A DNA stretch of 43,250 nucleotides, taken from DAOUJW01 sp034421015. GTDB lineage: Bacteria; Chloroflexota; Dehalococcoidia; Lucifugimonadales; UBA2985. The DNA lies in contig DAOUKT010000031.1 in NCBI GenBank assembly GCA_034421015.1, positions 1-43,250 on the forward strand, read 5' to 3'. Position 1 is the first letter of the stretch. Each line of letters opens with the position of its first letter. Made by a program: the position numbers and the translations under genes. Shown here piece by piece: positions 34,901 to 43,250 of the stretch. A model generated the notes under the pieces. It had not been told where the DNA came from. It did no database searches and was given only the letters and a program-made list of their open reading frames with translations.

Positions 34901-37900
34901 AAGGCAAGAATACTGGACGATGACCGGCCCACAATCACGCTCTCGGTGGACGATACCAGCATCACGGAGGGGGAAACCGCCACTTTCACCCTGACCCGGG
35001 GCCACAACACCGCAAACGAGCTGATCGTGGGTGTGTCGGTAGATGACCCCGGAGGGTTTCTGGAGGGCAACTTCGCCTCTGAGGCGGTTGAAGTCCCTTC
35101 CAGCATCATGCTAGCGGCGGGGGAAACGACCAAAGAAGTCGCCATCACCGTGCCCGACGACTGGCGGGACATTCTCGATAACGCCATAACGTTTACGGTG
35201 GCCGCGGAGCCGCATTACGACATCGTGGGGTCGAACTCGCTGACCGTTCAGGTGGCGGACAACGACGTGGCGCCTCAGGTGTCCATCACCTTCAACCACG
35301 CGGAGGTCGAAGAGGGCAACGACCTGACCCTCGTGATTTCCCGTACGGGAGAGGACAAGAACCCCCTGGAAATCCCCGTCACGGCCGGCCCGGTGGGCAA
35401 CGAGCAGTACCACGTATTCGGCATGGACGCGGGAATGTCTCAGCTAAACTTCACATACCGACAGCCGGACGACAGCTTCCGGGGGCCGGACCATCATTAC
35501 ACGGCAACGCTTCACCCAGGGAGACCCGAGTTCTGGGTCCCGGCTGGCGCCGCCACCGTCAACGGCGCAATACTGGATAACGATTCGTATGTCGTGAGCG
35601 TGGAGGCCATAACGCCCAACGTGGACGAGGGAAACCTGCTCTACTACCGTATCTCCCACAACGGGCATACCGGGGAGCCGCTCCAGGTCAAGGTAGACCA
35701 CACAGAGACCGGCAATACCGTGTACGACTCGACCCTGGGCAACCAGACCCACACCATTCCCACAGGGTCTTCGTCCACTACCCGGGGCTACCTTACCCAT
35801 CGAAACGACGGCTACGACGGGGATGCGGAGTTCACCGTCGAGCTGTTGGCGGACGACGCCTATGAGATCGACGGCGGGAGCTCATCCGCCTCTATCATAG
35901 TCCGGGACAAGGACCCCTTGCCCGTGCTGGGGTTCCGGGACACAAGCGCCACCGTCAGCGAAGGCGACGGCGCCGTCGACATCTGGGTGGACTTGATCGC
36001 GGCTGTAAACCCGCTCAAAACCGTAACCGTCGATTACAGCGCCCACGACTGGTACTCCGGCGATGGCTTCAATATCACCCAACATACGGGAACGCTCACC
36101 TTCGCCCCGGGGGATACCAGCGCCGCTGTCACGGTGGAAATCCTGCAAAACTCCATCGCCGGATCCAGAGACCTCTTCCACGTCGTCCTGTCAAATCCAG
36201 TGAATGCGGTCCTCCAGGACGACGTAGTCGAACTCGTCCTTGAGGCGGTCATCGAAGACGACGAATCGGCGGTCACGCTGGAAGCCCAGGCGGAGGCCGT
36301 CGACGAAGGCAGCGACGTCATCATGACTCTAACCCGCAACGGCGCCACGACCGACGATCTGACCGTGTGGCTTCAGGTTGCCAAATCCGCTCCTCACGCC
36401 GAGAACCGCCGCGACACCGTCGTGATTCCGGCTGGGGACGCCTCCGTGGAGCACACCATTACCACGACGAACGACGGTGTGAGGGCCGGTTCCCACACAG
36501 TATCCGCCACGCTCCTGGACCCGCCGGCCATCGGCGAACCCAGGACCTACTGGGTGGGAAGGCCTTCCAGTGATACCGTAACCGTCAGGGAGATCACCCT
36601 GGAGACCGTCAACCTGCTCACTCCCGACCTGCGGGTGGCCGAAGGAGAATCAATAACCCTGGAACTGACCAGGTCGGGCGCGACGCCCCTCACGGTGACC
36701 TTGGAGGTGACCGAGACGGGAGACTACACCACCGGCGCCCTGCCTGAGACCGTATCCTTCGGGCTACAAGAAGGAAGCGCGACAATCACGATCCCGACCG
36801 AGAACGACACCACCGCGGAGGACATCGGCAAGCTGACTGTAACCTTGGTAGACGGCACGAACTACCGGGCCGGCTGGCCCAACACCCACACCTTCACCAT
36901 ATACGACGACGACGGCGTCAAGCCGTCGGTGTCCGTCACCAAAGACCAGACCTGGGTGAACGAGGGCCAGTCGGTGTCATTCACGGTCGCCCGCAGCGCT
37001 CCCACAGACAACGCCATGCAGGCCCGGCTTGAACTCAACCGGGTCAGGTACCGGGTGACCCAAGCCGACTTGGACGACCCCACCCGGGGCATCACTACGC
37101 CTCTGAACCACATCCACTTTGACACCGAGGAGATCACCGTAGACTTCCCGGCCGGGACCCAGACCGTGACGGTCACCCGCCAGACCACCGACGACAGCCT
37201 GAACTACGGCAACAGCACTTACCACGCCACAGTCCTCAACGACGCGGACGACGACTACATTGCCCTGAACAACGCATCGGCCAAGATCTGGGTCCAGGAC
37301 GATGACATACCCACGGTGACCGGTTCCTCTACTACGAGCGAGTTCTACGATGGGAGATACCAGATCATTCTTCCCTTCACCCGTACCGGCGACGTGTCCG
37401 GCTGGTTGCCCCTGGACTACGACCGCACCTATATCGGCCACCAGCCTGCGCCGCTTCAAGATGAGACAGAGACCAGGACCTGGATCAAGGGAAGTGGATT
37501 CGAGCCGGGGGATGCAACGGGTGTCAGCGCCGGGGATCTGGGTTACACCAAAGCGCTGGGCCGATCCGGGACCCTGGAGCTGCAACCCTACTACTGCCCG
37601 AACAACCCGGCAGCATGCGGTTACTACCCCCAGTACCAGGTAGGGACGCCTTCGAGCATCACCTACCGGTACTACAGCAACACCATGGGTGTGCGCATCA
37701 AGGCGGACCAGGCTTCCGTCGCCGAGGGAGACCCCGCGACTTTCACCCTGCACCGCCACGGGGGCAAGCCCGACGCCATGACGCGGCCCCTGGAGGTCAC
37801 GGTGAATGTGACCCAGGAGGGCGAGTACATCACCGGTGCCGCTCCCCAGACTGTTACCTTCGCCGCCAACCAGTCAGCCGTCACGCTCAGCGTGCCGACA

Positions 37901-40900
37901 ACCGACGACGGCGTGGACGAGACCGATGGGGCCATCACCGTTGCCCTCGCTTACACGTGGAGCCGAGAGTGCGACGACGAGCGCTGCTACCGCCAAAGGG
38001 AGTACCAGGGCTCCCGGTGGTACGTGCGCTCCGTGACTACAGTAGTCACCGATAACGACTACGTTCTGCCTGACGTATCCGTCTCCGACGCATCGGCGGG
38101 CGAGGCGGACGGGACCATTGAGTTCACCGTATCGCTGTCCCAGGCCAACCTCGAACAGGCAGCTTCGGTGGACTGGGCCACGGCGGAGGACGGGTCTACA
38201 AACGCCGCAACCAGCGACGTGGACTTCACGGCGGCAAGCGGGACGCTGAACTTCGCCATCGGGGAGACCGAGAAGACGGTCACCGTCACCCTGCTGGACG
38301 ACCAGTCGAGCGAGGCCGACGAGACCTTCAACCTGGCGCTGAGCAACCCGTCGGAGCTGACGCTGGCGGACGACACTGGCGCCGGGACCATCCTGGACGA
38401 CGATATAGGATACGGAATCGCCTTCAGATGGTCCACCTTCCATACCGAAGAGGGCGATGATGTCCTGGTGTCACTCCAGCGCCTGGTCCCACAAGAGTAC
38501 GGAGGAGGCGTTTGCTACGTCACCATTCAAGGCGAGTGCTTCAGTGTTGCGACGGAGGGAGACATAGCGAACGGTGCAATAACGGTAAACCTGGACATCA
38601 CGCAGACGGGAAACTTCCTCTCAGGCGCAACGCCGACGACCGTGACGTTCGCCCGGGGGGTTGCCGCGGTGGAGCTGTCCCTGCCCACAGTGGACGACAA
38701 CGCGGTGGAGGCCGACGGCAGCCTGAGCGTCAATATACTCGAGGGCACTGGCTACTCGCCTGTGTATATCGGACCGCCGGACTCACAAACCCAAGGGGCC
38801 CCCTACAGGACGTTGTACCTCTACGACAACGACCTGGCGATCTCAATAGACGACGCCCAGGCCAACGAGTCCGCTGGGCAGGTGGACTTCACCATGAGCC
38901 TGAATGATCCTGCGCCGCAACAGGTCACCGTTGACGTTGCCACCGTGGACGGCGAGGCCACATCCCACGGCAACGTGACCGCCACCAGCCTGGGGCAGGA
39001 CTTCGAGGCGAGGAGCGACACCCTGACCTTCCAGGCTGGGGAACAGACCAAGACCTTCTCCGTGGTCATCCTGGACGACACGATACATGAGAGGCTCGAG
39101 ACCTTCACGGTGGAGCTCAGCACGCCTTCTCAGAACCTCAACAGGTACAACTCCTCCCAACGGTGGTCGACCCTCACCAGCCTGGCCGACGACACCGCCG
39201 TTGGCGCCATCATAGACAATGAGCAAGTCCTGGTAGCCTCCGTGAGCCGGTCCTACTCTATGGTGAACGAGGACACATCGGGCCCCGTGAGGTTCATGGT
39301 TGAGTTGTCCCATCCGGACACCACGGCTAGCGAGAGGAACCCGGCCGTTGGCTGGCGTACGGTGCCGGGCACCGCAGCCAGCGGCGCGGACTACCGGGGC
39401 GCAGACGGAAAACTCACATTCATGCCCGGAGCAACCACCGGATTCATAGACGTGGATATCGTGGACGACAATCTCTTTGAGAACTCCCTGGAGACCTTCA
39501 GCGTCGAGTTGGTGGCCGGCGATTCGCGGCTCGTCACCATATCCCCCACCGACGCGGACTTCGAGGTTTCCATCAGGGACAACGAGACCCTGACCGGCTC
39601 AATCTCTGCCAATGCCGATACAGTGGCCGAGGGCAACGACGTCACCTTTACTGTGACGCTAACCGGTGGCGTCCCCGACGACGACGTGTACGTTCCCTTC
39701 GAGACCGCCGGCACCGCCACAGCTACGGACGACTATGCCGCGCCGAAAGGGGCGATTACGTTCCGGCCCGGAGTCACCGACGGCAATTCCGGAGTCCTGG
39801 AGATTGCCGCCGGCCAGTCCAGGGGGACCGTCACCTTCCCGGTACTGGCGGATGGCATAAGCGACGACGGAGAAACCCTGAGCGTGGAGATATTCGGGGT
39901 CTCCACCGACGACCGTGCAGGCTCAGTTTCCGCCACCGACAACGTAGCCACTGCAACGATACTGGACCAGGGCAGTCTGACTATATCCATCACGGGCGCG
40001 CCGAGCGTGACGGAAGGCGCCACTGCCACCTTCACTATCACCCTGTCCACGCCGACCGATCAGGGCGTGTCGGCGGCGTGGGCCACGAAACAGGCCGGTG
40101 ACACACTGGACGCAGGCGAATCGGCTCTCCCGGACAAGGACTACAAGGCCGCCAGTGGCACCGTTTCCATCCCTGCAGGCGACAGGTCGGCCACATTCAC
40201 TGTGATGACCACCGAAGACACCCTTGCAGAGGACACAGAGACCTTCGTGGTTACTCTGGAGGAAGCCACCATAGGTAGCTCCTCACCACCAGAGATGGTC
40301 CCCCTGGGAGTGATCGAAGCCGAAGGGGCCATTATCGACGACGACGCGGCCCCCACCGGACTGACCATCTCTTCCGTCTCACACTCCGGGGTTGACGAGG
40401 ACGCCGGGGCGACCGACATCACGGTCACAGTGGCCCTGGACGGTACGACTCAGTTCACAGTCGACACGCCTGTGACCCTGGAGATGATCGACCGTCCCGG
40501 CGTCCGGAACAACGCGACCCTGGGCGTGGACTACACGGCCACGACCGTCAACGCCACAATCCCGGCAGGTGATTCCAGCGTAACTGCCGTAATCACCCTG
40601 ACCCCGGTGGACGACAACCTTTCAGAGGACGACGAGGTCGCGCGTCTGTCGGTAAAGTCCTCTGTCTTTGCCGATTCGGTGGGCCGGGGGGTGAGGATCA
40701 GGGACAATGACGTGGAGCCCGGGGAGGTCAAGCTGAACGTGACCCCGGACACCGTCGGTGAATCGGTTTCCTCCGTGCAGTTGACCGTAACCGGCGCCCT
40801 CGAGGGGCTGTCCTCCCGCGTGGAAGATACTGTCGTGAGTCTGGAGCTGGCGGACGATACCGCAACCGCCGGTGAGGACTACCTGGCCGCCACGGCCACC

Positions 40901-43250
40901 CTGACCATACCCGCCGGAGAGATGTCTGCTACGGCGCAGATGACGCTGACGGTGTTGGACGACAATATTGCGGAGGGCAACGAGACCCTGGAAGTCACGG
41001 GAACCGTCCCCGGGACCATCACGGCAAGCGGCGCTGAAGTGGTCATCGAGGACGACGACCAGGAACCCACCGGCATCTCGCTCGTGGTGACAACGGCGCC
41101 CATCAGCGAGGCCAGCGGCGCAGTGACCATTCCGGTGCGGGCAACCCTCCTGGGAGGCGGGACCCGGTCCGAGGATACTGATGTCGCGATGTCCATCGCC
41201 GACGTGTCCGCGACCATTAACGACGACTATACGGCGGCCTGGGATTCCTCAACCCTGACCATCCCCGCCGGCGAATTCTCCGCCACGGCCAATCTGACTT
41301 TGACGCCGGTGGACGATACCGTCTACGAGGGCGACGAACAACTCGCGGTTCGCGGGGCAAACGCCGACCCCGGATTGCCGGTCAACGGAGTACGGCTCAC
41401 CATACTCGACAACGATCCACAGCCGACTACCGTTATCCTGTCTCTGGCCAGTGATACCGTGTTGGAGGGTTCCGGCACTCACTTTCCTACCATCACTGCG
41501 ACCCTGGAGGGGACCAGTACGTTGACCTCCGACGTGAACTTGACGGTCAATCTGAAGGGGGATACGCAGAGGTCCCAGTCCTATACGGCCTACCTGTTTA
41601 CTCCTTTGCAGATTCCGGCGGGCCAGTCCTCCGGGACGGCGGAGATGTGGCTGATCGGCACGGATGACGACGTCGAGGATGAGGACGAGACCGTGACGAT
41701 CGAAGGCGCGTCGGATCACCCCGATCTAATGGTAGTGTCCACCCGACTGACAATAGCCAACGACGACACCTCAGGAGTCAGGGTTTCCCGCACGTCCCTC
41801 ACCGTTCGGGAAGGTGAGCGCAAATTCTACTCCGTCTCCCTGACCTCTGAGCCAACTTCAACCGTCGTATTGACCGTCGACGTTCCCGCCAATGCCGGGT
41901 TCACCGTGAGCCCGGGAACGTTGACCTTCGGGCCCAAGAGCTGGGGCTGGAAGAGAATCTATGTTACTGGGACGGAAGACCCGGATGCAGACGATGAGCC
42001 GGTCGCGGAAATATCCCACTCTCTGAGCAGTTCAGACACCAAGTACGCCGGAGCCGCCTCTGACAATGTCGCGGTTACCGTGAGGGATACTGTCTCCGCC
42101 TCCGTAGTAGTAGCGCCCACTGAACTCAGCATCGGCGAAGGCGGCAGCGACTCCTATACAGTTGTGCTGGACACCCAGCCAACCGGGGACGTAGCCGTAA
42201 CGATATCGGGCTTCGCCGGGACCGCACTGACCATCGACAAGACCGCTCTCACTTTCACAACGTCCGACTGGAATGTGGAGCAGACCGTTACGGTGACAGC
42301 GAACCAGGACGCCAACGCCGCCGAGGAGGTCATTCCCCTTGCCAACACCGTGAGCGGCGGGGGATATGACGGGATAATCGCCGACAACGTAGTCGTAACA
42401 GTCACGGATGACGATACTGCGGGCGTCACCGTCAGCCCAACTGCCATCTCCGTGGTGGGTGGCAGGAGCAACGACTACTCGGTCGTCCTGGACACCGAGC
42501 CTGCGGGAGACGTGACGGTGACCGTTGCGGGGGTGACCGGCACGGACCTGTCAGTCGACAAGGCCACGTTGACATTTACCGGCCAGAACTGGGACGCGGC
42601 GCAAGTGGTAACGGTTTCTGCTGCCGCAAATGCTTCCTCAGACACAGCAACGCTCACCCACGCCGTCAGCTCCACCAGTGACAGCGACTATGACGCGGCG
42701 ACGGCGGAGAGCGTGGTCGTCACCGTTCTGCAGGCGCCGGGCGGACCGTTGGTACAGGTGGGAGTCACTGCATCTGACCAGGGGCTGACCGTGCCCGAGG
42801 GGGATAGCAGGACGTACTCCATAGTTCTGGGCTCCCAGCCGGAGGGGGACGTAACGGTCGCAATTGGAGGGGTCACGGGCACCGACCTGACGCTTGGCGA
42901 CTCGATCCTTACCTTCACCACGTCGAACTGGAACACAGCCCAGACGGTGACCGTCGCGGCGGCCCAAGACGACGACGCGAGAGAAGACACAGCAACGCTC
43001 ACGCACACCGTTTCCTCAACCGCCGACAGCAACTACCACGGCTTGGCAGTCGAAAACGTGCTGGTGACCGTCACCGACGACGAGACCGCAGGCGTGACGA
43101 TTTCGGAGACCTCTCTGGAACTTGACGAGGGATACTACGACACCTACACCGTCGTGCTGGACTCGGAACCCGCAGGCAACGTGACGGTGACTCTGGATGG
43201 TGTCACGGGCACAGACCTGACCCTCGACAAGACCACGCTAACGTTCACAT
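31979..43250 (+). CDS. Giant secreted Calx-beta repeat protein (3' end outside window)
   Basis: An open frame runs from 31979 to the window edge, giving more than 3,750 residues. TTG 31979 is chosen because AAGGA lies 7 nt upstream and a signal peptide follows: basic MIRYHK, a hydrophobic stretch, and a likely cut after PPAHG. ATG 31937 is in frame but would spoil the signal. About 30 units of 105-125 residues follow, each with an xVxEG(D/Q/N)xxxFTxxR/L start and a D-D-D turn (ILDDD, VTDDD). Full Calx-beta units are clear near 38072-38405 and 39600-39960 (GTLTF, ETFxVEL, DDxxxE). Calx-beta domains bind Ca2+ and build adhesins. There is no enzyme domain in the visible part. Reading-frame checks at several points agree, so no frameshift was found. 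Confidence 0.88.
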   Translation, partial: MIRYHKAVAGLLRIAATALGLSALFLAASTPPAHGQTQTPTFKIEASHSGLPEVYEGAQVWFAVTQTSGMSTSEVAVEIETWEPNLDDGIGNNPSLQTHHITFPGDLVHSTRSLPITAYVDGVDESADASHVLKARLVASSDSSYALDAQDEAEFNILDPPATVPRISIASDSTVVAEGDAASFTLTRTGANVLPLTVKVSVEDPNGFTRGDYRDPPPALPDGVTFGANSATATVSLQTLDDHRDLPNGSITLKVEPVRMQQTVSYLLGSAGLKTEASTSVTDDDTAQELELNFGKEGVNDANVSEGDKLAFIVKRRQQDANTGSPANFTVRIETDRSGADWRLDDWTEDSTTGRLYKDYPLELTGSDLQVEEELLVTTNGQSESNWDYRASIMPLQDHSGVELTSSQEAEYWTVRSGFRETTVNATDSGATNGTISIESDVSTVTEGQSVVFTLYRIEGPMSMPVTVQVRTREPNRSGQQSNPSTQDHYVTIEAWKGHAEFTVYPYVDGVTEAGTDDLIAVIPNISQVDGADRYTVGQPSRVDVEINDPPGGSDLVTVAANPTSVAEGGSATVTLTRAGGDTAQPLTVNILVDDPEERLRGNHWDPAPAIPTQVTIPANSTTQTMTLTFPDDQRDLELAGLVHVRALPGTGYYLGQSGNSGAFTTLSVSDNDTAQELTLEWGRISSDSENWEEGESYLTCDEVLGACTPGPAEGTFYYDDGRNFVVSHELEEPHPAHFLVSRRAADTGKTATFVVRVEHNRGWDSPRHSDWPIDPETGNRYQEFPLTLTGNQRQVVGRIEVLDNGIVDHNLWQYSAEIKQIEDAADGTALSATDEAQYWTVNGDRKKTILPNLVLGTLVRIESVTPKQVSEGQAVTITLERRFGNPLEPYPVQVRTWEPNQLLADGANPTDQVHDVAFPAAPMTDQFVEYVTQTETLTVSTWDDSVYEPRDSFMASLIVVSAVTDRTLLLSTKKARILDDDRPTITLSVDDTSITEGETATFTLTRGHNTANELIVGVSVDDPGGFLEGNFASEAVEVPSSIMLAAGETTKEVAITVPDDWRDILDNAITFTVAAEPHYDIVGSNSLTVQVADNDVAPQVSITFNHAEVEEGNDLTLVISRTGEDKNPLEIPVTAGPVGNEQYHVFGMDAGMSQLNFTYRQPDDSFRGPDHHYTATLHPGRPEFWVPAGAATVNGAILDNDSYVVSVEAITPNVDEGNLLYYRISHNGHTGEPLQVKVDHTETGNTVYDSTLGNQTHTIPTGSSSTTRGYLTHRNDGYDGDAEFTVELLADDAYEIDGGSSSASIIVRDKDPLPVLGFRDTSATVSEGDGAVDIWVDLIAAVNPLKTVTVDYSAHDWYSGDGFNITQHTGTLTFAPGDTSAAVTVEILQNSIAGSRDLFHVVLSNPVNAVLQDDVVELVLEAVIEDDESAVTLEAQAEAVDEGSDVIMTLTRNGATTDDLTVWLQVAKSAPHAENRRDTVVIPAGDASVEHTITTTNDGVRAGSHTVSATLLDPPAIGEPRTYWVGRPSSDTVTVREITLETVNLLTPDLRVAEGESITLELTRSGATPLTVTLEVTETGDYTTGALPETVSFGLQEGSATITIPTENDTTAEDIGKLTVTLVDGTNYRAGWPNTHTFTIYDDDGVKPSVSVTKDQTWVNEGQSVSFTVARSAPTDNAMQARLELNRVRYRVTQADLDDPTRGITTPLNHIHFDTEEITVDFPAGTQTVTVTRQTTDDSLNYGNSTYHATVLNDADDDYIALNNASAKIWVQDDDIPTVTGSSTTSEFYDGRYQIILPFTRTGDVSGWLPLDYDRTYIGHQPAPLQDETETRTWIKGSGFEPGDATGVSAGDLGYTKALGRSGTLELQPYYCPNNPAACGYYPQYQVGTPSSITYRYYSNTMGVRIKADQASVAEGDPATFTLHRHGGKPDAMTRPLEVTVNVTQEGEYITGAAPQTVTFAANQSAVTLSVPTTDDGVDETDGAITVALAYTWSRECDDERCYRQREYQGSRWYVRSVTTVVTDNDYVLPDVSVSDASAGEADGTIEFTVSLSQANLEQAASVDWATAEDGSTNAATSDVDFTAASGTLNFAIGETEKTVTVTLLDDQSSEADETFNLALSNPSELTLADDTGAGTILDDDIGYGIAFRWSTFHTEEGDDVLVSLQRLVPQEYGGGVCYVTIQGECFSVATEGDIANGAITVNLDITQTGNFLSGATPTTVTFARGVAAVELSLPTVDDNAVEADGSLSVNILEGTGYSPVYIGPPDSQTQGAPYRTLYLYDNDLAISIDDAQANESAGQVDFTMSLNDPAPQQVTVDVATVDGEATSHGNVTATSLGQDFEARSDTLTFQAGEQTKTFSVVILDDTIHERLETFTVELSTPSQNLNRYNSSQRWSTLTSLADDTAVGAIIDNEQVLVASVSRSYSMVNEDTSGPVRFMVELSHPDTTASERNPAVGWRTVPGTAASGADYRGADGKLTFMPGATTGFIDVDIVDDNLFENSLETFSVELVAGDSRLVTISPTDADFEVSIRDNETLTGSISANADTVAEGNDVTFTVTLTGGVPDDDVYVPFETAGTATATDDYAAPKGAITFRPGVTDGNSGVLEIAAGQSRGTVTFPVLADGISDDGETLSVEIFGVSTDDRAGSVSATDNVATATILDQGSLTISITGAPSVTEGATATFTITLSTPTDQGVSAAWATKQAGDTLDAGESALPDKDYKAASGTVSIPAGDRSATFTVMTTEDTLAEDTETFVVTLEEATIGSSSPPEMVPLGVIEAEGAIIDDDAAPTGLTISSVSHSGVDEDAGATDITVTVALDGTTQFTVDTPVTLEMIDRPGVRNNATLGVDYTATTVNATIPAGDSSVTAVITLTPVDDNLSEDDEVARLSVKSSVFADSVGRGVRIRDNDVEPGEVKLNVTPDTVGESVSSVQLTVTGALEGLSSRVEDTVVSLELADDTATAGEDYLAATATLTIPAGEMSATAQMTLTVLDDNIAEGNETLEVTGTVPGTITASGAEVVIEDDDQEPTGISLVVTTAPISEASGAVTIPVRATLLGGGTRSEDTDVAMSIADVSATINDDYTAAWDSSTLTIPAGEFSATANLTLTPVDDTVYEGDEQLAVRGANADPGLPVNGVRLTILDNDPQPTTVILSLASDTVLEGSGTHFPTITATLEGTSTLTSDVNLTVNLKGDTQRSQSYTAYLFTPLQIPAGQSSGTAEMWLIGTDDDVEDEDETVTIEGASDHPDLMVVSTRLTIANDDTSGVRVSRTSLTVREGERKFYSVSLTSEPTSTVVLTVDVPANAGFTVSPGTLTFGPKSWGWKRIYVTGTEDPDADDEPVAEISHSLSSSDTKYAGAASDNVAVTVRDTVSASVVVAPTELSIGEGGSDSYTVVLDTQPTGDVAVTISGFAGTALTIDKTALTFTTSDWNVEQTVTVTANQDANAAEEVIPLANTVSGGGYDGIIADNVVVTVTDDDTAGVTVSPTAISVVGGRSNDYSVVLDTEPAGDVTVTVAGVTGTDLSVDKATLTFTGQNWDAAQVVTVSAAANASSDTATLTHAVSSTSDSDYDAATAESVVVTVLQAPGGPLVQVGVTASDQGLTVPEGDSRTYSIVLGSQPEGDVTVAIGGVTGTDLTLGDSILTFTTSNWNTAQTVTVAAAQDDDAREDTATLTHTVSSTADSNYHGLAVENVLVTVTDDETAGVTISETSLELDEGYYDTYTVVLDSEPAGNVTVTLDGVTGTDLTLDKTTLTFT
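41776..43250 (+). repeat. Tandem repeats of about 108-113 residues in the giant protein
   Basis: From about 41776 the units become more alike. They begin near 41776, 42096, 42422, 42761 and 43090 (320-340 nt apart). Each has a VxLDxxPxGDVTVT strand, a GTDLTxDKTxLTFT segment, an NWNxAQTVTV strand and an (A/D)TATLTH...VTVTDD end. This type is distinct from the preceding Calx-beta units and continues past the window edge. Confidence 0.8.

Noticed and set aside
32410..43032. Many minus-strand open frames of 60-260 codons across the giant gene
   Set aside because: They are Ser/Val-rich or Gly/Val-rich shadows of the repeat protein with no domain or ribosome-binding site support.

Overview
The window looks like a chromosomal contig from a high-GC member of the Chloroflexota, most probably of the Dehalococcoidia/SAR202 type. 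This assignment is inferred from the gene mix: a mycobacterial LprG-like lipoprotein paired with a DHA2 exporter, GOLPH3/GPP34, DUF6159, DUF5678 and retropepsin-like genes, a giant Calx-beta surface protein, and dispersed palindromic repeats. No 16S gene is present to confirm it. Housekeeping anchors are rpoB-rpoC, tRNA-Val(GAC) and purF-purM-purH.

Layout. (1) 1-262: REP-like palindromes. (2) 263-3503: a GPP34-cytochrome P450 fusion (-) divergent from a KshA/Neverland-like Rieske oxygenase (+). The AT-rich intergenic region carries two inverted repeats. (3) 3528-3735: a MITE-like element with perfect 11-bp terminal inverted repeats. (4) 3783-7411 (-): an LppX/LprAFG-type lipoprotein overlapping a 14-TM MFS exporter, then an FAD oxidoreductase. 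This resembles the mycobacterial LprG-P55 lipid-export pair. (5) 7570-7643 tRNA-Val, then 7675-15413 (-) rpoB-rpoC, which overlap by 23 nt and are read from a consensus-like promoter that abuts a second MITE-like element. (6) 15805-19899, an accessory block: a DUF6159 membrane protein, a beta-class DNA methyltransferase fused to an HNH nuclease, a small retropepsin-like protein, and a coupled DUF5678/retropepsin pair in visibly AT-richer DNA. (7) 19922-24765 (+): promoter, purF, purM, purH and a GT2 glycosyltransferase, closely packed as one operon. (8) 25103-30256: two head-to-head paralogous one-piece two-component regulators (GAF-PAS-HisKA-HATPase-REC-OmpR wHTH). The minus-strand one has all catalytic motifs. 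The plus-strand one has lost the ATP-binding Asn and Gly motifs and carries Glu at the receiver phospho-acceptor position, so it reads as a pseudo-kinase/pseudo-receiver that keeps its DNA-binding domain. (9) DegV and MarR-family genes. (10) 31979 to the window end (+): a secreted giant protein of more than 3,700 residues made of about 30 Calx-beta-like units, still open at the edge.

The strongest candidates for undescribed biology are the GPP34-P450 fusion with its divergent Rieske partner, and the intact/degenerate pair of one-piece two-component regulators. Next are the DUF5678-retropepsin pair and the methyltransferase-HNH fusion. Functions are assigned from motifs read by eye; no database search was possible.
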